A stretch of DNA of 60,000 nucleotides from Bolinopsis microptera. Its lineage: Eukaryota; Ctenophora; Tentaculata; Lobata; Bolinopsidae. Positions 24,301 through 35,321 of this stretch are shown here, piece by piece. A model generated the notes under the pieces. The model had not been told where the DNA came from and made no database searches. It was given only the letters and a program-made list of their open reading frames with translations. Location of the stretch: contig NC_087072.1 in assembly GCF_026151205.1 (NCBI RefSeq), positions 14,548,169-14,608,168 on the forward strand, in the 5' to 3' direction. The first letter of the stretch is position 1, and the number at the start of each line of letters is the position of its first letter. Position numbers and translations under genes: made by a program.

Positions 24301-27300
24301 TGGGTAACTCATGGAGGGTTTCTAATGATGACGGATGTCCCAACCCACCAGAGCCTGAAGACCCTTGTGATAAACTTTCCAGGGAGGAGAAAAGCTGGGC
24401 CGAGCAGTACTGTTCTAAGTTTAAACAGGAACCATTTAGGAGTTGTCCTGTTGATGCCACAGCTGCTTACAAGGTATATATAGTAGTGCCGGCCAGGATA
24501 CATGGATTTTAAGTATTAAATATATTTATTATTCATCTTCTTAATTAATTCCCAATCTATACATTTAGTACCAAGTACTCTACTTGAATTTCTTAAAGAA
24601 ACAACCTGGTGATAACCTGGTGATAACCTGCTCAAATCCTCAGGCTTGTTTGTTCGATGTATGCACAGAGCCAACTAAGGATGATAACGTCTGTGAAAAC
24701 GCCAAGGCTTATGCTGATAAATGTGCTGATGCTGGCAGTCCTGTTGTAGGTGGGTCAAAATGAAATATTAAACAATTAACAAACTCAAAATGATATGAAA
24801 AGAAAAATTCTACAATTTATCTCCAAATAAATCCAATAAATCGGAAATTTCAGCAGATGATATTCTCAATATTTTTAAAATCTTTTTCAAGCTTACATCA
24901 TCCGCAGGTTGGAGATCATCATCATTCTGCCCGATGGAATGTCCAGATACATTCGTATTTGAAAGTTGTGGTAAAGGATGTTACCCTACATGCGCTGACC
25001 CCTCACCAGACGATTGCAAAGAACAGTGTACTGAGGGCTGCTACTGCCCTGAAGGTAGCTCTTTGTCTGAAACTAAAACACAATCATAGTTGTAACTGTA
25101 TGATCCTTATAGTTGTAATGTTGTTAATTTTTTGACCTGGTCAGGAAAACTTGTGTTTTACTGTAGGATTTTATATTCGATATTTTCTAATTTAATTGTT
25201 TTAGGGACGGTGCTCCAAGATGGAGAATGTATTGATTCAGTCGACTGTAAGTGTATTTTCGAGGGCTCATTCGTAGACAACGGAGCATCATGGAACGACA
25301 CGGCAAAATGTGAAACGTGCAACTGCAAAGACGGGGGCATTATTGAGTGCGCCAAGACATCGTGTGCCTTGTGTCCCAAAGGACAGGTTGGATAATGGAT
25401 AATGATGAAAACTACATTTTCTGGTTCATTGGCCAAAGTATAGTCACCTTCAAACTAATAACTCTTGGATAAAATTACCTGAAACTGTCAAATAGCTATC
25501 CTCTGACCTAAACATGTCCACTGTCCAGGTACCAGTGAGCACGGTTGGAAGCTGCTGTCCGTTCTGTCTAGCTGACTGGACCGATGAAAGCAAGGATAAA
25601 ATAGAGGTGATGGAGACAGAGGGACCCAGCACTCTCCAGTGTAAACTTCATGACGAGGTTCTCGTCTCTCCAGATGATGTGAGTTTAGTTTATGATTCCC
25701 CTATCAATTTTAAAAGTGCTATCACAATGATTGTATAGTTTGTTAGTCAAATCAGTGTTCTTATTATGTTACTTTTTTAATTAGCACACGACTTTATATC
25801 GAAACTTATAACCTTATTGTAAGTAACTTTATATCTCCCAATTTTTGTTGTCCCTAAATTATGAAGTAAGATCTGCTCTTTGTATTAATATCCTCAGCCT
25901 TACATTTACCGTGCTTTTTTAGATCACGTGGAAATTCAAGCTGAGCGGGGAAGAGATAAATGATGACACCAAACCAGATAACTTTAAGTTCAGCGAAGAT
26001 AGACTGACCCTCACTATAGACGTAAGTTGAAATGTGTCTTTTGAAGATCAGCTTCAAGAAACACGGAAATTGCAGAATATCGCAGTAATAGTAGATAGAA
26101 CACCCAAATTACACAACTGAAGTTCTACTGGGTAAGTTAAACTTAAAGATTTACGAATTGATCAATTTCAGCCAGCAAATCTACTTGATGACAACGATTA
26201 CGTTACTGAAATAATCTTCAACGGTGTGGTCGGAGAATGTACATTTGACTTTGTTGTCAAACCTAAACCTACAAAGAATTACATCGACCTGGATGGAGAT
26301 AGTCCTAGAGTTGTTAAAGACGGAGAATGTCAGACCCTCTCGGTGTGTAACAGTGTAACACATTATAACACATTATAACACATTATAACACATTATAACA
26401 CATTATAACACATTATAACACATTATAACACATTATAACACATTATAACACATTATAACACATTATAACAAATCATAACACATTATAACACATTATAACA
26501 CATTATAACACATTATAACACATTATAACACATTATAACACATTATAACACATTATAACACATTATAACACATTATAACACATTATAACACATGATCTGG
26601 TTAAGTCGTGTAACACAGGAGTCATAAAACTACCAGTTTTATAATGTGTTAGTCTCAATACTAAAATATTGTCTTAGAATTATATTGTTGTAAATTGTTA
26701 CGTAACAGATTTTGGAAACTATTATTAATTACAGGTTAAAGTTAACGGTGATCTTGATTTCAAAACGAAAGACTTTGTATGGACCAAGGGAGTTGCTGAT
26801 GCTGCTGTCGACTTTGATGACAAAGACTTTTCTATCCTCGACGGAGGAAAAACTATTAAGGTAAAATGAATGTACAATTAATATGTAATGTATGTTTTAC
26901 AATTTTAAATCATTGGTTTATCTGTATTTTTAGTAGGTTTAGTTTCTAGTCGGTAACTCTGTGAATGTTTAATAGGTATTCCCCAACAGAATCATCACTA
27001 GCGATGTCCTCCCCCTGAGGAGTAGACAATAGTTGTCCATTTTGTATCCCAGTAATTCCACTAACACAACATTTCACCAGATATGTAACGCACAAGACGA
27101 AGACGAAGGAGAGTATCACGTTTGTGTCACTAAGGACGATATTCTGGACTGTGTGGACGTTGAACTTCAGGTTCTACAAGTCTGTGACACTGAGGATAAC
27201 AAGGAATATGTTGTGAGTATCTATACTGTATACTGTATTTATAAACTGTTTATAAACTGTTTATAAACTGTTCATCTGTTGAGTACCAACCAAACAGGCT

Positions 27301-30300
27301 TCTTTTCTATTCTGTAAGAAATAAAATGTAATTTATGATATCTTGACATAACAGAAATTATGAAAAGTGTTAAACTGTCACTTTAAAGGAAGAAGAAACG
27401 TGGATGAACGGGGAGTTTGAGTCGTGCTTGTGTACGGTAACAGGAGATGTGGAGTGTCATTGTATTGAGCAGGAGGTTACCTGTGATCCTGAGAAGGAAG
27501 AAGAGTACTACGAACAAAACTGCGAGCTCAAATGTTCTAGATGTAAGAATATATAGATTATGTAGAATATGCAGAATATGTAGAATATGTAGAATATGTA
27601 GATTACTTCACCTCACAGATTATGGTCTGTAGTCGTATGAGATGATTTACCAAATGTTATCGAGGTTTAGTCTAAAATAATAAATCCTCAGTGCCTGCCA
27701 CGTGCCTTGTGACGGGAGATCCTCATTACAAATCATTTGATGGTTACAGACACGATTTCCAGGGTGGTAACTGTAGATTTACCCTGGTAAGTTTACAAAG
27801 AAGATATTTCACAATGTTTTAAGTCTATAACACTACGATATCACTAAGTGAGAACACTATACTATATAGTATATACTATATACTAAGATAATTTCTGACA
27901 GTATATCAAGAAAATAAATCGAAAATAATTAAGAAAATCAAAATTAAAAATCACTGTAATCTTTAAAATAATCGGAAAGCTTCATGGCGTTATTCAAATT
28001 AATAAATTCTTGTTAACAGTTTGAGTTCTATCATCTAGGCAAAAACGAAAGATTTTACTGTCGTTGGAACTAATAAGCATAGAGGTGACAACGATAAGGT
28101 TGCTTGGAATGACGCTGTAGAAATTAACTTTAAAAGTAAGTAATACTTAATATTATTCTGTTCAACACCTAATATTTTGAAAAGTTCCGGTTTTGCATCC
28201 CAATTAGGCATTAGTGATTTCTTCTTGTATTCTTCCGATGTCAGGTCCAACTTGACTCTTGGTGCACCGTACAAATATCGCTCCAAAAACCCTTTTCTTG
28301 ACGACTTCTCGGAAACTTCTGTTCGTCAGAATGTAAATTATCGGGTTAAGGACTATATTCAGCGAGAGGAAGTGTGCCTGAAAAATGAAAAATCAAACTG
28401 AGAGTGGGACACCTGAAGCATCACAGAGGATCCTCAGGACGAAGGGGCTCCAAGAGAAGATGAAGAGCCAACACACTACGTTAACGGTGACGACTGCTTT
28501 CATGTTGCTGTCATCCCCTCCAGTGCCGGACATCATTCGCGCTCTTCTCCGTTTGTAACGGATGGAGGCGACCAGCATGAAAGTATTGCTCACTAGGATG
28601 CAGATCATCGGCACTCCAATCAAGATTCCAAGTGCGAGTAGCACAATAATGAACGTTGAGGAAGAGGTATACGCACTAGAGGTGCAGGAGAGTTTCTTAG
28701 GCTCGTAGTACACGGTGCTGGAAGTGCCCATTGAAATGACAGCTGGGGTCAGAGAGATGAGCCAGATCATAAGTAGCCCTATCTTTATCTTTACTGTAGA
28801 AACTCCCCTGAAGAGGAATGGATCTTTGAGCATCATCCCCCGATACAGAGAAATCACAGCCAAGATAAGAATCTCAGCAGTTCCTCCGACATTGGTCAGG
28901 TACAAAGCCAAAATGCAGCCAGCTTTTCCAAGAACCCATCTTTTAGCACAGAATGTGATATACACCGGCCAGCCCCCAATCACTGCTATCATTATGTCAG
29001 CAACCGCCACGTTCTCCAAGAGAACAGACGAGACACTGTCCATGTTCAATGAACCTAACTTAACAGAAGTGTAGATCACAATTGAATTACCTGTCAGACC
29101 TATAGATTGAACCAGCCAAAAGTGGAGGTGCATGTATGTGGCAGTCCAGGGGGTGAAGCCAATGTATTCTTGGGCATCAGGGTACTTGGTGTTGTTGGAT
29201 AGGTCTATCACAAGGTTCATCTTTTAGTTTGGATCACTTGATTTCCTTTTACTACTGATCTGGGAATGGAAATGTGATTTTAAAACAGGCTGGTAAAGCA
29301 AACAGTCTGACTGATTGAGAGAGTTAACAGCGAATTTACTTTTTTAGTCGTAAATTACAGAATTAACATATTCCACAACTCATTTCAGCGTTAAATGTAT
29401 ACCTTGGACCGGAAGGAGAAGTGAAAGTAAACGATGGATCAGTGTTCCTTCCTTATGCTAAATCGTGGAGAGGAAAAGAGTCGATGTCGATCGTAAAAGC
29501 TGGAAGCAGCGTAAGTATACCACAAACAGTGAATTTCACTTTCAGAGATATAAGCTTCAACTAAGTATATACATATTGAATTCCTATGTATATCTATTTT
29601 TGCTTATCTATTACTCAAGGTCATATTATGTGTGGTGGTACTAACCTCTGAGCGAAACTTTGATATTTCGAGTAGACATGCTCACTATTAGCTTTAGATG
29701 TATTCTAAAGTGTACACTTTACCCAACTTTAGGTAATAGTAAAGTTGTTGCTGGTGAACGAGCTTGAAGCTCTAAGTTTAGTTTGGGATGGTAACAGTAC
29801 AGTTTCCTCTACCGTCCACGGGAGGTACTTTGAGGGAACTTCCGGTCTGTGTGGAACCTGGGACGACAACACTGAGAATGATCAGATAACCAGGGATGGG
29901 GAAGACGGTGACCTCGGTGACTTCGGCTGGTCCTGGAAATATGGAGGTAAGATAACCGTGTGAGTGCTGTTTGCAAAAGTGTTCAACCTCTCTCTCTCAT
30001 TTCAAGTCTCGCAAGCAATAGGAATGTTAAATATTCTGTACTCTCAGATGACGAATGTGAGACTGAGCCCCAGCCTGCTCACCCGTGTGATGGTACATTC
30101 TTCCCTGACGCAGCACCCATCGCTGATGAGGCTTGTGACGTCCTTAAAGGTATGGGCAGCTTCATTCAGCTCTATTTTATACGTGTGGTATTTTTTTTTA
30201 TGGCCGTTATAACTTTTAAAAACGATTCTCCAGAGCCTTCTGCTTGGAAAGTTTATTTGAAAACATATTTATTTAAGCCTAAAAATGAATCAGCAACAAT

Positions 30301-31880
30301 ATGTATAGAGATGCTGTGAGATTACTTTAACTAAAACTACCTTAGAAGCACCATTTGATGCCTGTAGCGACTTAATAGACGTGGACTCAGCTATACACAA
30401 CTGTAAATACGACGTGTGTTCCTGTTATGACGCCTCGTGTGCCTGTCACGCCATTAAAAACTTTGTGAAGGAGTGCGTGGAGAAGGGAGTCACTACTTTG
30501 GGAGCCTGGAGAGACAAGGCCGCTTATTGCCGTGAGTTTGGGGGCTGTTTGTAGCAATCAGGGCCATTGTTGTACGCGATTACATTTCAATGTTATATTA
30601 CTAAGCCGTGACAAAGTAGTATAACAATTATTTCACCTCAGCACTGACGTGCGAGGAGGGACTGAGCTACGACTCGTGCGGAAGTTATTGTCCAGCAACG
30701 TGTGCTGACAAGAACCCAAAATGTGGTAAGATGAAGGGACAGTGTAACGAGGGGTGTTTCTGTCCCAAGAATACTTACCTGCAAGATGGCAAGTGTGTCG
30801 AGGCTGCCGAGTGTAAATGTGCTTTCGAGGGTGGTTTCAAGGATGTAAGTTGTTAGATTTCTCCTGATAATCAACTACTCAGTCACAATGATGTAATAGC
30901 TTAAAACTTGGACTTAGTAGTTAGTAAACATGATCGTTTGCAAATTTACTGGGTTACTTTGTACAGGTTGGTGCAACATGGCACGATGCCAACATTTGCC
31001 AAGACTGTCAGTGCAGAGAACAGGGCGAGGTTATCTGTGCCAAGACCGTCTGCAAAAAGTGCAGGAAAACGGTAAGTTTAGTAAAGTTTTGAAACAAATC
31101 TTACACTTGACTTTAATTGCTTGACTCGGCTACGTCGCCCAAGTATTAATTAGCTATTTTCACAGTGTCCAACCCGCCATAAGTTTACCAATTTCACATT
31201 TAATAACGAATGAATTTATACAGAGTCATAGGTTGAAGTGTAACTGGTGTTGATGTTAATAAATGAATGATCTAAGAGAGCCAATAATTGTCGTGCTGGT
31301 TCTGATCAGTAAGTTATGCACACTAATAAATACTTATCTTGTCATTCAACGACCCCTGTTTACTTCAGGAACAATTGGTGTACAAAGACGATGCTTGCTG
31401 TCCTGACTGTGTAGAGGATTGGCTCTGGGTAGAAGAAGGAAAAGAAGAGATCAAAGATGTAGAAGTAGGAAGTGACCTCACCTTGGAGTGTTCAAGTGTT
31501 GTCAAACCTAACAGTGTTGTTTGGTTTTTCTCCAGTGATGGCGGAGAAAATTTTACAGAACTTGAAGATGGTGTGAAGGGTCTCACGCTGAAAATCAAGA
31601 AAATCTCCGCTGATAACAATGGTAAGAGAAACGAAAAGTTTAAGTATGAAAAATTATTCTGAATAACCAATAACCATTTATGATTACCTTATTTGGTTGA
31701 TGATACAACTAAATTAGTAATTAACTAATTCCACTCGGTTCTAAAATATAATTCCTTGTAGGTCTGTACAGATGCAGAGCTAAGAAGAACTTCAGAACTA
31801 AAACAGCTGATATCACCGTCGAAACGGCTAGCGAGGCTCTTTTGAGAAGAAAACGATCGGGAGTTTACTATAAGGCCTAG
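21332..31880 (+). CDS. Secreted lectin-like/VWC/VWD-C8-TIL-VWC-Ig duplicated multidomain protein, 29 exons, 1434 aa
   Basis: The ATG at 21332 opens a signal peptide ([21 protein letters not shown]). Twenty-nine GT-AG exons keep frame to TAG at 31878. Exon starts: 21332, 21603, 21897, 22309, 22595, 22860, 23158, 23374, 23739, 24189, 24644, 24908, 25205, 25529, 25923, 26172, 26735, 27081, 27389, 27692, 28039, 29389, 29733, 30048, 30346, 30642, 30967, 31369, 31762; total 4305 nt. Domains: LamG/ConA-like region with a YDIAYVRPHAD motif (about 30-220); VWC (221-293); VWD with [11 protein letters not shown] and CGLWDG (295-460); C8 (465-549); TIL (550-615); VWC-like (616-665); Ig-like regions (666-885); Cys-rich link; second VWD with [11 protein letters not shown] and CGTWDD (937-1112); C8 (to 1208); TIL (to 1276); VWC; Ig (about 1330-1418); and RRKR near the C-terminus. 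VWD, C8, TIL and VWC are known from von Willebrand factor, mucins, zonadhesin and SCO-spondin. A matrix or adhesive role is inferred. The second Cys of the VWD CGLC motif is Trp in both copies. Confidence 0.9.
22233..22303. repeat. 11-bp tandem repeat in intron 3
   Basis: Unit CCCTCTTTTAA, about six to seven copies, running up to the acceptor of exon 4 and forming its pyrimidine tract. Confidence 0.9.
26361..26590. repeat. 10-bp minisatellite in intron 16, 23 copies
   Basis: Unit CATTATAACA in head-to-tail copies, one variant (AATCATAACA at 26471). It begins 18 bp after the exon-16 donor. Confidence 0.95.
27239..27275. repeat. 12-bp tandem repeat in intron 18
   Basis: ATAAACTGTTT repeated three times just after the donor. 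A second small array (GTAGAATAT) lies at 27556-27600 in intron 19. Confidence 0.8.
28204..29220 (-). pseudogene. Class A (rhodopsin-like) GPCR nested in an intron of the VWD gene; TGA before TM7
   Basis: Intronless minus-strand frame of 339 codons from ATG at 29220 to TAA at 28204, lying wholly within intron 21 (28136-29388) of the plus-strand VWD gene. It shows an extracellular N-terminus with NNT, TM1 ([13 protein letters not shown]), TM2 ([15 protein letters not shown]), the TM3 Cys (KAGCILAL), LYRG in place of DRY, a basic third loop (RYKRRRARM), TM6 ([11 protein letters not shown]) and TM7 ([14 protein letters not shown], the NPxxY motif). A single TGA at 28393-28395 splits TM6 from TM7, after which the same frame continues to a C-terminal tail. 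A 33-bp intron (donor GTCCCA, acceptor TTTCAG, phase 0) would remove the stop, but that is very short with a poor donor. It is therefore a recent pseudogene or null allele, or a gene with a minute intron. Ligand unknown. Confidence 0.8.
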
Positions 31881-32013
31881 TCTAAGAATACAACTCTTAC
31901 TATAGTTTCTTCAACAGACTAACCTGAAATATGAGCAATTCAAAAATTAGAATTCGATTGTAGTTTGCTTTTCATTTACTGCATTTAGAAGGTTGTTTTA
32001 TCTGTTTCCAAAT

Positions 32014-32063
32014 AATAAAAACAGTTTTGAGTTTACTGTCAGTGTTCTCCGGAGAAAAATAAA
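32014..32063 (+). terminator. Poly(A) signals of the VWD gene
   Basis: AATAAA at 32014 and again at 32058, 134 and 178 bp after the stop codon. Confidence 0.6.
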
Positions 32064-32099
32064 ATGCCTTGAAATTTAGGAATTTGAAGGGAAACTTCG

Positions 32100-33189
32100 A
32101 TTTGTATTAGTCGGTTAGTTGGTGCCTGACATGGAATAGCCTCACTTCTCAGTCAGTTGTGTTACCAGCATACTGGCTGTAATGGAGGATTACAGTTTAA
32201 TTACAACTGACACAGTCCGTAATCTTGAACTAAGCTTCTCTGTTAGTGTTAATCGTTAATCGTTGGCAGTTTTTTCTGCCGACAGCGCACAATGGTCAAT
32301 GGGGGTTGTTGCATGTGAAACTCTACCACATCATAGAACAGAGAGAGTAGGCTAAAGATTAGCACATGGGACTGATGGATTTGGTACATGGTATTTGTTA
32401 ATTTATTGGTATTTTTTAGCACAGCAAGGTAACCTTGCTGCAATGTTGGTGGTAAAGGAGTGGTCTTAAAAGTGATGTACAGTGAGAAAAGTGAACAGCA
32501 CTGAACATGATGATGCTTAATCACTCTACACTCGACTGTCACGTGACTTTTAAACACTCGAAGATCGACTTAACTGTAGAGTGATATAGCACGCTATATA
32601 GTAAGGAGAATGATGAATGAAGATGCGTGCTAAGTATTTCGGGTTTTGTGTGTTATTGATTATGTCCTAAATTGTACATCGTATTAAGTTGTTTACGGGT
32701 GATACTCGTAAAATATCTGTTCCATATACAGGACCGTCGACGAGTCCATGACTCGGCGCGCGTCCTGGTAGGTTGTAAACTTGACCATTGTTAATTGTTA
32801 ATGATCTGGCCCGGCGCACGCTACTTCGTAGCTCGTGCCGTCGGGCCATTTCGAGAAGAAAGCGGCGCGCGCTACTTCGAAGAAATTTAGACGAGTAACA
32901 TCCGTCAAGTTGTAAACCTACAAATTAAGTTGTAATATTAATAACCCCAGGCCTCAATCATCAATCAGTCAATGTTCTTCGCCACCCAGCTTGCAGATCT
33001 ATGGCCCGCTTCTCTCGAATATAGAGATAAAAATAAAATTAGAAACGAAATTGAAACGAAGGCTAGCAGAGGGAATGAAGCGCCACGAGGTAGTTATGTT
33101 TTTCGTCGCCATACCACATGCAGCATGGTCAATGGTATGGCTGGATAAGTTTGATTTTGTCGCATCATGCTTTGTCTCACTCTCACCTT
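32100..33189. other. Intergenic; solo end of the piggyBac-like family
   Basis: No gene seen. 32689-32781 holds one end of the element found complete at 46197-47053. Nearby GC-rich GGCGCGCGCTACTTCG repeats (32810-32880) resemble the sequence right of that element. Confidence 0.6.
32689..32781 (+). repeat. Solo terminal fragment of the TTAA element family
   Basis: CGGGTGATACTCGTAAAATA followed by CCGTCGACGAGTCC and CCTGGTAGGTTGTAAAC. The same blocks occur, inverted, at 46970-47053. Confidence 0.75.
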
Positions 33190-33265
33190 ACTGGGCCGCG
33201 CTCAGCCTGTCATTCCGCCAAATCTTTATTCTTTATGAATATAATAGCCTGGGGTCCCCAGGTAA
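33190..33265 (+). mobile_element. 76-bp miniature element, copy C, with 11-bp target duplication
   Basis: Begins ACTGGGCCGCGCTCAG and ends CCCCAGGTAA. It is flanked by the perfect repeat ACTCTCACCTT at 33179-33189 and 33266-33276. Confidence 0.85.
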
Positions 33266-34227
33266 ACTCTCACCTTGTAGACCCACCGCGCACGAGTGCT
33301 CGGCTGTATCGTGGCTTTCGCCCCGGCTCTTTCTAAATCGCTCGCCCAAACCGTAATAACAATTTCAACTTTTGCGCGTCTCCTAAATGCGCGTTAGTTA
33401 TCTGTGATAATTTAGCACCGGCGAACCACATGTTCTGCCTACTAGCAAAGTTCACTCAAAACGTTCCGCGCCCGCGGATAAGTCAATATTTGTGGTTTTC
33501 AGAGACCAGATATTGCCATATCTGGATCATTAAAAAGGCCACCTGATAAGTCTATACAGACATCAAAACTCTTTTTGTCAGTAGTCAGAGTGGTTCGTTG
33601 TCATTTAAGTAGTAGCACTTCCTTATTGCTAATATATAATTGGGAAAGCAAAATAATAGACTTCAAATATGCTTTCCACATTGGAAAATACAATTCTCTT
33701 TATATCTCCAATATTATTGGAAAATACAGTACACTTATCTCCAGTATTAATGGAAAATACAGTACACTTATCCCCAGTATTAATGGAAAATACAGTACAC
33801 TTATCCCCAGTATTAATGGAAAATACAGTACACTTATCCCCAGTATTATTGGAAAATACAGTACACTTATCTCTATTATTATTGGAAAATACAGTACACT
33901 TATCTCCAGTATTATTGGAAAATACAGTACACTTATCTCCAGTATTATTGGAAAATACTGTACACTTATCTCTAGTATTATTGGAAAATACAGTTTACTT
34001 ATCTCCAGTACTATTGGAAAATACAGTATTATTGGAAAATACAGTACACTTATCTCTAGTATTATTGGAAAATACAGTACACTTATCCCCAGTATTATTG
34101 GAAAATACAGTACACTTATCTCTAGTATTATTGGAAATACAGTACACTTATCTCCAGTATTATTTGAAAAATACAGTACACTAACCTACAATATAATTAA
34201 TGGAAAATACAGTACAGTTATCTCCAG

Positions 34228-34692
34228 CAGTAATCGACCGGGATTCCCGGCGCCGTGAAATCCCGGCGCCGGGGGAGCTATTTCTTCCCGGCCCCGGCCC
34301 CGGCCGATTTTCAATTTTTGCCGGGAATTTGGCCGGGAATTTTTGATCGAAATCGGACTAAAACTTTCATATAAATCTTAAAATGGATTTTCAATTTTGA
34401 AAGGATGATGTCCAGAGTGCCAACTTTTATTTACTGTTTCAGCTGAACAAAATTATTTTACCAAAATATATATGAAATCCAATTACCTTCTAAACTGTTC
34501 AATTGATACGAACATTATATTGTCATGTAAAAATAAGTTCAGATCCTAAGTCCTGAAAAATTCTAACTTGGCCGTGGATTTATTAAATTCACGGCTCCGG
34601 CCCCGGCCAAATTCCAGAACGGCCAATTCCCGGCCCCGGCAAAATTTGGACATTCCCGGCCCCGGCCAAATCCTACCCCCGGTCGTTTACTG
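34228..34692. mobile_element. Non-autonomous hAT element, 465 bp, with 8-bp target duplication
   Basis: Terminal inverted repeats CAGTAATCGACCGGG and CAGTAAACGACCGGG (reverse complement of the right end) match at 14 of 15 positions. The flanking duplication ATCTCCAG is perfect (34220-34227 and 34693-34700) and is itself part of the minisatellite unit. Subterminal CCCGGCCCCGGCC repeats lie inside both ends. No transposase. The 8-bp duplication and CAG start are hAT hallmarks. Confidence 0.9.
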
Positions 34693-34905
34693 ATCTCCAG
34701 TATTATTTGAAAATACAGTACACTTATCTCCAGTATTATTGGAAAATACAGAACACCTATCTCTAGTATTATTGGAAAATACAGTACACTTATCTCTAGT
34801 ATTATTGGAAAATACAGTACACTTATCCCCAGTAATATTGGAAAATACAGTACACTTATCTCTAGTATTATTGGAAAATACAGTACACTTATCTCTAGTA
34901 TTATT

Positions 34906-35321
34906 ATTATTATTATTATCAAACATGTCAATCTTACAAATGTCAACAATCCTAAAATAATTTAGAACCTAAACGTGATCCTTTGTAAGATTATATGTCC
35001 CAAAACTCAAATTGACTTGTACTCAAGTATAAAGTCGAACAATTTACTCCAGTAACCACGGTTACTAGCAAGTTCTCTCAAATGAAGAATATCATCATAT
35101 ACGACTCCAGCAAGATGAAACGCTTCCAGAGGTCAACCTTCAGGTGGTGTAGGAGGTTACGTCTGTGAGCCCCGAGTCTACCAACTTCACTACACATCTC
35201 GACAGCAAAGCACAGCGCAGCTTGAGCTGGTGATCTTTCATCGCTCCTCAGTATGTGTCCTAGCATCTTCCACCTAGATAACTCAGCACGCTCAGACATA
35301 GGGGTAGAGTTACTCTGTTTG
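34906..35321 (-). mobile_element. 5'-truncated LINE fragment inserted in the minisatellite
   Basis: On the minus strand it encodes the C-terminus of a reverse-transcriptase ORF (SERAELSRWKMLGHILRSDE at 35240-35299), nearly identical to 52394-52570. It ends in a (TAA)n tail at 34906-34919. The flanking repeat TATCTCTAGTATTATT (34890-34905 and 35322-35337) fits a LINE target duplication. It is the empty-site reference for the insertions at 50527 and 52080. Confidence 0.85.

Noticed and set aside
26361-26590. CRISPR-like array
   Set aside because: Direct 10-bp units with no spacers, in a eukaryotic intron.
28715-29074. 119-codon plus-strand ORF
   Set aside because: Antisense of the GPCR frame and inside an intron of the VWD gene.
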